DNA of 20,403 nucleotides from Acidithiobacillus sp. Its GTDB lineage: Bacteria > Pseudomonadota > Gammaproteobacteria > Acidithiobacillales > Acidithiobacillaceae. Position numbers and translations under genes: made by a program. The notes beneath the pieces were generated by a model that ran no database searches, was not told the DNA's origin, and was given only the letters and a program-made list of their open reading frames with translations. This document shows positions 6,749 to 14,623 of the stretch, piece after piece (the stretch's first letter is position 1; every line of letters starts with the position of its first letter). The stretch is taken from positions 1 through 20,403 of the forward strand of contig JAPTWR010000190.1 of the NCBI GenBank assembly GCA_028065135.1, given 5' to 3'.

Positions 6749-7993
6749 TCAGAACTTCAGCGTGGCGAACAGGTTCAGACCCTGCATCGCGCTGAACGCC
6801 GACAGCGCCGCCTGCAGGGCCGTGCTGCCCTGTTGGAATTGGGTGGCGACGGATGGGAGGTCGGCGGAAATGAGGTTGTTCTGGGCAATCTGGTCATTAC
6901 TGGACTGTGTCTGATTGATGCCGGAAATGGCGTTGATTTGCGCCAGCGAGCTGCCGATGGCGGCCTGCCCCGTGAGCAGGCGCGTCAGGCCCTGATTCAG
7001 GTTGGAAATGACGTTGCTGACGCCCTGACTGAACTGTGCGCCGCCGGCGCCATTCGAGGCGCCCTGCGACAACAGTCCGGCCAGTTGGCCTACGGTCTGG
7101 AACAGGCTCTGGTTTTTGGCCGGGGCGATGGTGAAGGTGTCACCCGCCGCCGGTTGGCCGTTGATCGTCATCTGGTTGCCGGAGACGTCGATGGTGGCGC
7201 CCTGGGTGTAGACGCCGCTGGAGACGACCGTACCCGATGCGTTGGTCACGGAATAGGTGGTCTGGGAAAGTCCGGATCCGCTGCCGGATGAAAATCCCAG
7301 GGTGTAGGACTGGTTGGCGGTGTCCATGGCGCTGGCCGCCTGGAGATTGCTCACCCCGTTGACGGACACCGTCGCGGTGCCGGTGTTGCCGCTGGCGGCG
7401 GATGCCATCGCATAGCCGTTGCCGGTCGGAATATCCATCAACAAAAACTGGCCTGACAGGGAAGTGGGAATGGTCAGCCCCGGAGCGATCTGCAGCGCGC
7501 CGGTGCCGGCGTCCCCTTGATAAGCCACGCCACTACCGTTGCTGCTGAAGGGCTGCGTGTTGCTTTGGCTGCCGGACAACAGGTAATTGCCGTTCGGGGT
7601 CTGGCTGTTGCCCAGCTGCACCAGTTGTTGCAATCCCTGGTTGACGGAATCGGCCAGCGCCTGCCGGTCCTGGCTGTTGGTGGTGGCGTTGGCGGCCGCG
7701 AGGGCGGTCTGTCTCAAAGATTGCACGAGCGTGCTGATACTGCCCACGGTGGAGGACAGATTCTGCAGGCTGGACTGTGCAATGCCCGCCGTGGCGCCGT
7801 CCAGATTCAGCGCGGAAAGCTGTTGCCCGAGTTGCAGACTGCCGGCCGCCGCCGAAGGATTGTCGGCGGGGGTATTGACGGCGAGCCCGGTGGCCATCTG
7901 CTGATCCAGGCTGGTCAATTGCGCCTGGTCCTGAAGGATGGCGTTGGTGGACAGCGCGTAACTGACCGGGGTGCTGATGGGAGAAACCGGCAT
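6749..7993 (-). CDS. flgL: Flagellar hook-filament junction protein FlgL (HAP3)
   Basis: A 414-residue exported structural protein joining FlgK to flagellin. The N-terminal D0/D1 helix contains STNAILQDQAQLTSLDQQMA followed by NTPADNPSAAA, the FlgL/flagellin pattern, and the C-terminus ends in FSAMQGLNLFATLKF. The middle (about 200-310) is a beta-rich Ser/Gly/Thr insert with a module ending GQPAAGDTFTIAP, making the protein longer than the enterobacterial FlgL of about 317 residues. The same kind of module occurs in FlgK upstream. The ATG at 7993 has AAGGAG nine bases away, and only 14 bases separate it from flgK. Confidence 0.93.
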   Translation of the reverse strand: MPVSPISTPVSYALSTNAILQDQAQLTSLDQQMATGLAVNTPADNPSAAAGSLQLGQQLSALNLDGATAGIAQSSLQNLSSTVGSISTLVQSLRQTALAAANATTNSQDRQALADSVNQGLQQLVQLGNSQTPNGNYLLSGSQSNTQPFSSNGSGVAYQGDAGTGALQIAPGLTIPTSLSGQFLLMDIPTGNGYAMASAASGNTGTATVSVNGVSNLQAASAMDTANQSYTLGFSSGSGSGLSQTTYSVTNASGTVVSSGVYTQGATIDVSGNQMTINGQPAAGDTFTIAPAKNQSLFQTVGQLAGLLSQGASNGAGGAQFSQGVSNVISNLNQGLTRLLTGQAAIGSSLAQINAISGINQTQSSNDQIAQNNLISADLPSVATQFQQGSTALQAALSAFSAMQGLNLFATLKF

Positions 7994-8007
7994 GGCGCAA
8001 AGCTCCT

Positions 8008-9993
8008 TTATACGGACTGCAAGAGGGACTGAAACAACGTGTTCGACGTCTGGATAATGGCGCTGGCGGCCTGGTACGCCTGCGTGTAACTGACCACCTG
8101 CGCCGCCTCCGCGTTGAGGTTCACCCCGGAGATATTGGACAGGGACGTCTGCGCCTGGGTAAGGGTTCCCTGCGCTGATGCGTTGTTCTGCTTTGCGGCT
8201 TGCGCCATATTGCCGTAGCTGTTGGTCATGTTCGCGGTGAACTGGTTGATGGACCCTTGCGACAGTACCGCCTGATTTGCCGCCTGGGCCATGCTGACCG
8301 CATTGGCGTTATTGCCGGGAGCGCCGCTGCTGAAGGTGAAGGTGTCACCCGATGCCGGTGTGCCACCGCCCCACGAGAAGGTCATCGCCGCACCCGACGC
8401 CAGTGATCCGGATGGATAGGGAATGGCGAGGGCCGTTGATCCGGCGCCCCCCCAGGTGCCGGAGGCCACCACCGTTCCCCCGGACGTCGCCACCTGATAT
8501 TGCGTATTGCTGGTGAAGCTCAGGGTGAAGGATTGCGGTGTCACCCCGGATGGTACGACCGCCACACCGGAAGAAAATGTGCCGGAAGGGTTGGACACCG
8601 CTCCCGAAGAAAGTGACTCTGACCCGGTATTGTTATTGACGAGTCCTGCGCTCGCCGAATAAGTTCCGGGGCTGGCCACATAGGGGAACGCGGCGGCGAT
8701 ATCGCCGGGATTGGTCATCACGGACTGGAAGGATCCTGCCGTGGATCCCGCGGGGTTCACCAGAAAGCGGTCGCCCGTGGCGGGTGTTCCGGAAACCTGC
8801 AGGGACATGCCGCCGAAGCTGAGCGTTCCGCCACTGCTGGCACTCAGCGTTTGACGGTTGCCGGAGGTATTGTTGATGACGTTCCATTGAGCGCCATTGT
8901 ACTCCAGGGTATAGGTGGTCGCGGGCACGGTGGACAGGTCCGTCACCGACGCGGTGATGGTCGCGGTACCCTGGTTGGCGCCTGCCGGAAACACCTGCGG
9001 TCCCTGTACGGAGAAGATGGGGGTGCCCAGTTGCCCTTTCAGATTCACGCCCATGGCCTGCTGGGTATTGGTCACGGCGGTAATGCCCTGGGCGAGCAGT
9101 CCGTACTGCAACTGGATACTGTTCACGTTGTTCTGCGCGGTCAGAGCACCACCCAACGCGCCGCCGGTGATCTTGCTGGTGAGCGATTGTCCGGTGGGCT
9201 GATAGATGATCCCCGCTTGGCCGGGCTGCTGATAGGTGCCCCCCGCCTGTACGGAGAGTCGCATGCTCTGGGCACCGTCCACCAACGTGGCACCGCTTTT
9301 GGTGGTGATGATCAAGGTGCCATTGGCGCCGGGAATGGTATTGACGCCCACCTGTTGCGACAACTGGTCCAGCGCCTGCGCCTGCTGGTCCAGCAAGCTG
9401 TTGGGGACGGGCGTACCGTGTGGTGTCGCCAGGATGGACTTGTTGATGCCCGCCAACTGGGTGGACAGCCCGTTGATGGTGCTGACCGACTGTTGCATCT
9501 GCTGCACCAGACCCGTTTGCGTGGTCTCGATGATGCCCATGGCGTTCCGGTACTGCGCGGTCAGACTTTGTGCCTGAGACAACACGCTTTGCCGGTCCGG
9601 CGTGCTCGACGGGTTGGTAGACAGGGTCTGGAACGCCGCATAGAAACTGGAAATGGCGCTGCTCAACCCGGATTGCCCGGACGACACCGGGAACAGGCTC
9701 GATAACTGGTTCAGGGTCTGGGTCTGTCCGCTGGTGGCGGAGGACAATGACGTCGCATTCATCAGTTGCGTTTGCGCGTAGCTGCTGAAATTGCGGCTGA
9801 CGGAGGCGACGTTGACCCCCGCTCCAAGACTGCCATAGCTGGTTGGCGTGGATGCGTTCTCGGCGAGATTCGTGGTTTCTCTGACGTACCCCGGCGTGTT
9901 CTCGTTGGAGACGTTGTTGGACGCGGTCTGCAGCGCGTTCTCGCTGGCGAGCACGCCGGACAGGCCAACCTGCAATATGCTGTTCAATGACAT
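8008..9993 (-). CDS. flgK: Flagellar hook-filament junction protein FlgK (HAP1)
   Basis: A 661-residue HAP1 that connects the hook to the FlgL/filament. The N-terminal D0 signature SENALQTASNNVSNENTPGY and the C-terminal GVNLNAEAAQVVSYTQAYQA plus ASAIIQTSNTLFQSLLQSV are clear. It is longer than the enterobacterial protein (about 547). The extra length comes from two beta modules at about 345-420 and 480-565, each ending in a G-x-P-A-x-GD-x-F phrase (SGTPATGDRFLV; GGTPASGDTFTF). These probably form outer D2/D3 domains. The ATG at 9993 has a moderate GGCGG six bases upstream. A run of seven G lies inside the second module. Confidence 0.95.
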   Translation of the reverse strand: MSLNSILQVGLSGVLASENALQTASNNVSNENTPGYVRETTNLAENASTPTSYGSLGAGVNVASVSRNFSSYAQTQLMNATSLSSATSGQTQTLNQLSSLFPVSSGQSGLSSAISSFYAAFQTLSTNPSSTPDRQSVLSQAQSLTAQYRNAMGIIETTQTGLVQQMQQSVSTINGLSTQLAGINKSILATPHGTPVPNSLLDQQAQALDQLSQQVGVNTIPGANGTLIITTKSGATLVDGAQSMRLSVQAGGTYQQPGQAGIIYQPTGQSLTSKITGGALGGALTAQNNVNSIQLQYGLLAQGITAVTNTQQAMGVNLKGQLGTPIFSVQGPQVFPAGANQGTATITASVTDLSTVPATTYTLEYNGAQWNVINNTSGNRQTLSASSGGTLSFGGMSLQVSGTPATGDRFLVNPAGSTAGSFQSVMTNPGDIAAAFPYVASPGTYSASAGLVNNNTGSESLSSGAVSNPSGTFSSGVAVVPSGVTPQSFTLSFTSNTQYQVATSGGTVVASGTWGGAGSTALAIPYPSGSLASGAAMTFSWGGGTPASGDTFTFSSGAPGNNANAVSMAQAANQAVLSQGSINQFTANMTNSYGNMAQAAKQNNASAQGTLTQAQTSLSNISGVNLNAEAAQVVSYTQAYQAASAIIQTSNTLFQSLLQSV

Positions 9994-10038
9994 GGTGACC
10001 GCCTGAAAATGTCTGGTGACGAATATCTCTCTAAACCA

Positions 10039-10299
10039 TTACGGCACATGGGATGGAAACGTGCCTGAAAAAGTGTCGCGCGATGGATTGCCTGCGGTGT
10101 CCGCCCAGGCCGCGACCCTTTCTCCTGCGCGTATCGCGGCCTTGGCGTCCATGCCCACCGTCGGCGCCGCGCTCCCCGTGGACGCGGTTGTCGCGACAGA
10201 ATGGCTGATCTTCGGCGGAAGGGGGGCTGCGCACGCCTGGAACGGCAGCAGGACGCATCCTGACAGGCAGACCGCGATGACCGCCAGCCCATGTTTCAC
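10039..10299 (-). CDS. Small secreted protein or lipoprotein between flgJ and flgK
   Basis: An 86-residue gene starting at GTG 10299, whose GTG overlaps the flgJ stop as GTGA. It is easy to miss because the same frame runs open far into flgJ. The N-terminus MKHGLAVIAVCLSGC is a lipoprotein signal (lipobox L12-S-G-C15). A second possible cleavage is after A-C-A (about residue 24), so lipidation is not certain. The mature part is Ala/Ser/Thr/Pro-rich with no recognised domain. GC-rich third positions match the flagellar neighbours, and GGCGGGAA gives a reasonable ribosome site. The context suggests a periplasmic or outer-membrane flagellar accessory, perhaps analogous to FlgO/FlgP, but there is no sequence evidence for that. 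Confidence 0.6.
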   Translation of the reverse strand: MKHGLAVIAVCLSGCVLLPFQACAAPLPPKISHSVATTASTGSAAPTVGMDAKAAIRAGERVAAWADTAGNPSRDTFSGTFPSHVP

Positions 10300-11180
10300 G
10301 GCATTCCCGCCAGCAGCGGAGATCCCGCCAATGCGATCAGTTTTTGCGCATAAGCGGGGTCGGTCGCGTAATGTCCCTGGACCAGACCCCGCGCGAAAGC
10401 CTGCGTATCCGTTCCGGCGTTCACGGCGCCCGGGTAATGCGCTTTCAATAAGGTTACATAGTGATGCAGGCAGGCGGCAATGTCCGGAAAGGCGCGGAAG
10501 GCCGCCATGGCCGGCAATAATTGTCCGCTCGCGTCGGCCTCGTGGGTGGGTGCGAGTATGCTGGGCGCCCCGGGGCTGGCCTTGATCCCAAACAGGTTGT
10601 TTCCGACCACCGACTGTCCCCACCCGGTTTCCAGCGCGGCCTGCGCCATAATCAGGCGGGGCGCCACCCCTAGCGCCCGTGCGGCCTTGTCCACCAGCGG
10701 GGTCAATTTCTTCACAAAATCCCGCGCGTCCGCGCTGATGGGGCCTGTGAGACCTTCTGCCGCAGAGGTCGCGGAGCCAGATAACAACACGGCGGGATGG
10801 TCCTCCAGCGTCTGTATCGCGCTGGCCGGGATATGCAGGCTTTTCTCCAGCAACGGCATGAGTCCCATGCCACCCGCCGACTGCGCCATGTCTTTCGACA
10901 GGGATTGCATGAACATGGACTGGTAGCTCTGGGCGCCAACAGCGCTCCCGAACAGGTTCGGCATGGTTTCCTGCAACACTTCATCGATGAACATGGCGGC
11001 GAACCGTTGCGCCGCCTGCGCCTCTTGTTGAAAACTGGCGGCTGACGGCTTCGCCTTCTTTGTCCCGGTCAAGGTCGTTATGCCGTGCTCCGTCGCGGGC
11101 GCCGCCCTTAAAGGGGTCGGCACGGATACTATCGCGGGTTTTGGCGCGATGATCGGCAAGGATGCCGCCGCTATCGTCAT
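10296..11180 (-). CDS. flgJ: Flagellar rod-cap/peptidoglycan hydrolase FlgJ
   Basis: A 294-residue bifunctional protein exported to the periplasm. Residues about 50-115 are the rod-capping domain (FQQEAQAAQRFAAMFIDEVL, FGSAVGAQSYQSMFMQ). Residues about 155-290 are a GH73-type glucosaminidase (PRLIMAQAALETGWGQSVVG, catalytic Glu184; NNLFGIKA). It drills through peptidoglycan while the rod assembles. The start is the ATG at 11180, which overlaps the flgI stop as TGATG; longer open-frame readings upstream are inside flgI. No Sec signal is seen, as expected for a flagellar-apparatus substrate. The stop overlaps the following small gene. Confidence 0.93.
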   Translation of the reverse strand: MTIAAASLPIIAPKPAIVSVPTPLRAAPATEHGITTLTGTKKAKPSAASFQQEAQAAQRFAAMFIDEVLQETMPNLFGSAVGAQSYQSMFMQSLSKDMAQSAGGMGLMPLLEKSLHIPASAIQTLEDHPAVLLSGSATSAAEGLTGPISADARDFVKKLTPLVDKAARALGVAPRLIMAQAALETGWGQSVVGNNLFGIKASPGAPSILAPTHEADASGQLLPAMAAFRAFPDIAACLHHYVTLLKAHYPGAVNAGTDTQAFARGLVQGHYATDPAYAQKLIALAGSPLLAGMP

Positions 11181-12313
11181 CAGATCACCTTGATTCTGGC
11201 ATGCAACGCCCCGTCCGCCTTCATGGCCTCCAGAATGGACACCAGTTGCGACGGGGTCGCGCCCACCGTATTCAGGGTGCGCACCACGCCCTCCAGAGAG
11301 GAGGTCTTGTCCAGCAGCACCAAATGCGCCTTGTGCGATTTGATCTTGACCTTGGTGTTGGTGGCGGCCACGGTAACCCCCCGCCCGAACATGTTGGGCT
11401 GACTGACCTGCGGGTTGTTCTGCACGCTCACGGACAAGGTGCCGGTCGCCACGGCGCATGGGGAAATGCGGATGTCCGCACCCATGATCACCGTTCCGTC
11501 CTGGGCGTTGATCACCACCGTCGGTGCGGGCTTTGGGGGATGTACGGGAATCTGCTCCAGCGCCGCCAGAAAGCCCACGCGGGCATTCGGATTCGACGGC
11601 GCGCGCACCTGGAGGATCCCCGACCCTTGAGCGATGGCGCTTCCTGGAAAGACCAGGTTGATGGCCTCCACCATACGCGCCGCCGTCACGAAGTCCGGGT
11701 GGCGCAGCATCAAGGTTACAGCGCTTGTGGCAGTATGGGTGGTCGGCATTGGAACCTCGACGACACCGCCGTTTTCCACCCGTCCCACGTCCGGATTGTT
11801 GACTGTCAGCGACGCCGTAACGCCCTGCGCCGATGCTCCGGTGACCACCAGGGAACCCTGCGCCTGGGCGAACACCTGGCCGCTGGCGCCGTGCAGTTGC
11901 GTCATTAGCAATATTCCGCCGCGCAGGCTGCTGGCGTTGCCCATGGCGGAGACGGTGACATTGAATTTCTGGCCGGGTTGCGCTTCTGGCGGGATGTTCC
12001 CGGTGACCATGACCGCCGAGACATTGTTCGGTTGCATGAACTGCCCGGCGGGCAGGTTGATGCCCATGTGCCGCAACATGTTTGTAATGGTCTGGGTGGT
12101 ATATGGGATTTCCGTGGTCTGGTCGCCCGTTCCCGGAAGCCCCACCACCAGGCCATAGCCGATCACCCGGTTGGACCGGTTGCCGCCGATGCGGGAGAGG
12201 CTTTGTATGGTGGCGCCGTCGACGGTTTGCGCGACCCCGGACAGCATCACCACGAACAACCAGAACATCAGCGCCAGCTTTGGCATCCTTTTACGCACGT
12301 CGCGCGTCCCCAT
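11180..12313 (-). CDS. flgI: Flagellar P-ring protein FlgI
   Basis: A 377-residue periplasmic protein that forms the P-ring around the rod in the peptidoglycan layer. The start at ATG 12313 overlaps the flgH stop as TGATG. ATG 12286 is an alternative that still leaves a signal peptide (MPKLALMFWLFVVMLSGVAQ, cleavage near DGA). The mature protein begins with the conserved SLSRIGGNRSNRVIGYGLVV, followed by GLPGTGDQT, and later carries NPDVGRVENGGVVEVP, all typical of FlgI. The length agrees with the family. The protein end (IKVI-stop) overlaps flgJ. Confidence 0.95.
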   Translation of the reverse strand: MGTRDVRKRMPKLALMFWLFVVMLSGVAQTVDGATIQSLSRIGGNRSNRVIGYGLVVGLPGTGDQTTEIPYTTQTITNMLRHMGINLPAGQFMQPNNVSAVMVTGNIPPEAQPGQKFNVTVSAMGNASSLRGGILLMTQLHGASGQVFAQAQGSLVVTGASAQGVTASLTVNNPDVGRVENGGVVEVPMPTTHTATSAVTLMLRHPDFVTAARMVEAINLVFPGSAIAQGSGILQVRAPSNPNARVGFLAALEQIPVHPPKPAPTVVINAQDGTVIMGADIRISPCAVATGTLSVSVQNNPQVSQPNMFGRGVTVAATNTKVKIKSHKAHLVLLDKTSSLEGVVRTLNTVGATPSQLVSILEAMKADGALHARIKVI

Positions 12314-13008
12314 CAGAAAGGCCAAAGATTCAGAAAAAACCGCGCCAGCCACGGCATGCGGGCCGCTTCGTATCCTTGCCCGGTGCCGCTGTATTCCACG
12401 CGGGCGTTCGCCACTTCCGTGGAGGGCACAGCGTCGTTGACGATATCCTCTTCGCGCACGATGCCGGCGATGCGTATCCACTCCGCCCCCGTGCCCGCGC
12501 CAGAATTGAGTTGCGTCTGGCCCAGGATGGAAAGGTTGCCATTGGGCAGCACCTGGGTCACGGTCGCCGAGATCGTGCTGATGAGTGTGTTGCTCTGCTG
12601 CGATGCGCCGGCACCCGCGCTGCTGACGCTGGACGACCCGGTGACGTTCGGAGAAAGTGGCGTGCCGCCCACGTTGCCGACGGACAGGGGCAGGCCAAAA
12701 AAGCTGCTGATGGCATCGCCAATGGAGCTTTTCCTGCTCGTCGTGTTATTGATGGCGTTGCTCGCCGTGGCGTTTTCCTGAATATTGACCGTAATAACGT
12801 CGCCGACACGCCAGTTCTGATGGTCGGAATACCAGTTCTCAGCCGTGTTCTGCTGGTAAACCTGGCCGTGGATAGACGCCTTGCCCGGCATGGACATGGG
12901 CGGCATGGGCAATGGCGCGAATGGCTTGTGTGGGTGAAAAGGCATGCCCGGCGCGCATCCTGCGAGCAGGATACTACCGAGCAGAACCGGCAGAATGGAC
13001 GCTCTCAA
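12313..13008 (-). CDS. flgH: Flagellar L-ring lipoprotein FlgH
   Basis: A 231-residue outer-membrane lipoprotein that forms the L-ring. From the TTG at 13008 the signal is MRASILPVLLGSILLAGC with lipobox LAGC. The mature part includes GQVYQQNTAENWYSDHQNWR, VGDVITVNIQE and the C-terminal LSILGQTQLN ... GIVREEDIV ... NARVEYSGTGQG, which are FlgH hallmarks. A perfect AGGAGG lies eight bases before TTG 13008. The ATG at 13038 overlaps the flgG stop (TGATG) and would add ten residues but lacks a clear Shine-Dalgarno, so the TTG start is preferred with moderate confidence. The stop overlaps flgI. Confidence 0.93.
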   Translation of the reverse strand: MRASILPVLLGSILLAGCAPGMPFHPHKPFAPLPMPPMSMPGKASIHGQVYQQNTAENWYSDHQNWRVGDVITVNIQENATASNAINNTTSRKSSIGDAISSFFGLPLSVGNVGGTPLSPNVTGSSSVSSAGAGASQQSNTLISTISATVTQVLPNGNLSILGQTQLNSGAGTGAEWIRIAGIVREEDIVNDAVPSTEVANARVEYSGTGQGYEAARMPWLARFFLNLWPF

Positions 13009-13016
13009 AAGCCTTG

Positions 13017-13022
13017 CCTCCT
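13017..13022 (-). promoter_or_regulatory. AGGAGG ribosome-binding site favouring TTG start of flgH
   Basis: A perfect AGGAGG on the minus strand, 8 bases before TTG 13008 and downstream of the ATG at 13038. If used, it shortens FlgH to a compact 17-residue signal plus the lipid-modified cysteine. Confidence 0.5.
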
Positions 13023-13037
13023 GAAAGTGGCGGGGCA

Positions 13038-13820
13038 TCAAATGCTCGCCAGATAGCCCAACATCTGGTTCGCCGTGCTTGCCAGATTGGTGCCCAACTG
13101 GTACGCCCGTTGCGCGGTGATCATGTCCACCATGGAGTTCACCACATTGGTGTTGGAGGATTCCAGGTAACCCTGCATGACCGCTCCGGTGCCGTTGATG
13201 GTCGGCTGCTGGACGTTCGGTGCGCCGGATGCGCCCGTCTGAATGAGCAGATTATCCCCCAGGCGTTCCAATCCGGCCGGATTCTGGAATGTCGCCAACT
13301 GCAATTGCCCCACCTGTGTGGCGGCGGCCTGACCCGGCAACTGCACCGTGACCGTGCCGTCCTGGGCCACCGTAATGGATTGTGCGTTGGCGGGAATGGT
13401 GATGGGGGGTTGCACCAGATAGCCGTTGGCGGTCACCATCTGCCCGTTCTGATTCAACTGAAACGAGCCGTCCCGCGTATAGGCCATCGTGCCATTCGGT
13501 TCCAGCACCTGAAAATAGCCATTGCCGTTGATGGCCAGGTCCAGGCTGTCCCCCGTTTGCGACAGGCTCCCCTGGGTCTCTATGGGCTGCGTGCCCACCA
13601 CCTGTACGCCGGTGCCCAACTGTAGGCCGATAGGCAATCGGGTCTGGGTGGAGGATAGGGCGCCCGGCTGTTGCGCCTGTTGGTATAGCAAATCCTGCAT
13701 CAATGCCCGTTGGCGCTTGAAGCCGGTGGTGTTGACGTTGGCCAGATTGTTGGCGATCACGTTGATCTGCGTCTGATCGGCTTCCAGCCCGGTACGGATG
13801 GTGGAAAGTGCGCCTAACAT
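13038..13820 (-). CDS. flgG: Flagellar distal rod protein FlgG
   Basis: A 260-residue rod protein, the family's usual length. It starts MLGALSTIRTGLEADQTQIN, contains VIANNLANVNTTGFKRQRA, a central AINGNGYFQVLEPNG with YTRDGSFQLN, and ends with ESSNTNVVNSMVDMITAQRA plus YQLGTNLASTANQMLGYL. These are the D0 N- and C-terminal helices of the distal rod. The ATG at 13820 has AGGAGG eleven bases away. It follows flgF by 21 bases. Confidence 0.96.
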   Translation of the reverse strand: MLGALSTIRTGLEADQTQINVIANNLANVNTTGFKRQRALMQDLLYQQAQQPGALSSTQTRLPIGLQLGTGVQVVGTQPIETQGSLSQTGDSLDLAINGNGYFQVLEPNGTMAYTRDGSFQLNQNGQMVTANGYLVQPPITIPANAQSITVAQDGTVTVQLPGQAAATQVGQLQLATFQNPAGLERLGDNLLIQTGASGAPNVQQPTINGTGAVMQGYLESSNTNVVNSMVDMITAQRAYQLGTNLASTANQMLGYLASI

Positions 13821-13841
13821 AAAATAGTGTGCCTCCTGATG

Positions 13842-14588
13842 TTAAAGATTCGTTGGAATGCTGCCGGCGTCCTTCTGGTCCGCCGCGATGGTTTGTTCCG
13901 CCTGGGTTTCCCACTGGAACAGGCGAGAGTCGCTGATCATGTGAACCATGCTGTTGACCGGATTCACATTGCTGCCCTCCAGCGCCCCCGGCACCAGATT
14001 CGCCGCGATACCGTTCTTGAGATGGATCGCGGCACCGTTCGCAGGGGCAAAGGTGCCATTGCCCGCCAGTTGCAGGGATTGCGGATTGGGATTCGCCACC
14101 AGAATCTGCCCCACCACGGCCGCCTGTGCATCCGGTGTATTCGGAATGACGGAAACCGTGCCGTCCTGGGCGATGCTCACCTGCGCATTGGGTGGCACAT
14201 AGATGGGCGCCTGCCCTGTGCCAAGAATCGCCTGACCATTGGCGTTGACCAGCATACCCTGGCTGGTAACGTCGAGATTGCCCGCGCGAGAATACGCCCT
14301 GGCGCCGCCCGCGTTCTGGACGACGAAAAACCCCGGACCGTTAATGGCGATATCCAGCGATCGGCCCGTTTGCTGAATCGGTCCCTCTTGCCAGTCGACC
14401 CCGTTTTTTTGCGCCACGGTGTCCACACGGTTGGGCAGCCCATGGTAAAAAAACGGCACCGCACGATAGGCCGCCCGCTCCGCTTTGAAAGCGGTGCTGC
14501 TGGAATTCGCCAGATTGTTGGCGGTGACGTCCAGACTGCGGGCGGAGGCCAGCATGCCGGTCATGGCGATGTATTGCGATCCTTCCAA
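13842..14588 (-). CDS. flgF: Flagellar proximal rod protein FlgF
   Basis: A 248-residue rod protein. It starts at TTG 14588 (MEGSQYIAMTGMLASARSLD), matching the family pattern of a short N-terminus followed by Y-x-A-M-T-G. GGGGGC about seven bases upstream supports TTG over the internal ATG. VTANNLANSSSTAFKAERA is the D0 helix. DIAINGPGFFVVQNAGG and YSRAGNLDVTSQG are in the middle, and EGSNVNPVNSMVHMISDSRL is the C-terminal signature. It resembles FlgG but is more divergent, as usual. A 35-base gap separates it from flgE. Confidence 0.94.
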   Translation of the reverse strand: MEGSQYIAMTGMLASARSLDVTANNLANSSSTAFKAERAAYRAVPFFYHGLPNRVDTVAQKNGVDWQEGPIQQTGRSLDIAINGPGFFVVQNAGGARAYSRAGNLDVTSQGMLVNANGQAILGTGQAPIYVPPNAQVSIAQDGTVSVIPNTPDAQAAVVGQILVANPNPQSLQLAGNGTFAPANGAAIHLKNGIAANLVPGALEGSNVNPVNSMVHMISDSRLFQWETQAEQTIAADQKDAGSIPTNL

Positions 14589-14623
14589 GATTCAAGCCCC
14601 CGTATGGCCTTCGTACAAATGGA

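Noticed and set aside
8447..8453. Seven-G run inside flgK as a phase-variation switch
   Set aside because: It is too short to be strongly slippery, and a frameshift in flgK would abolish the filament. Glycine/tryptophan codons explain it.
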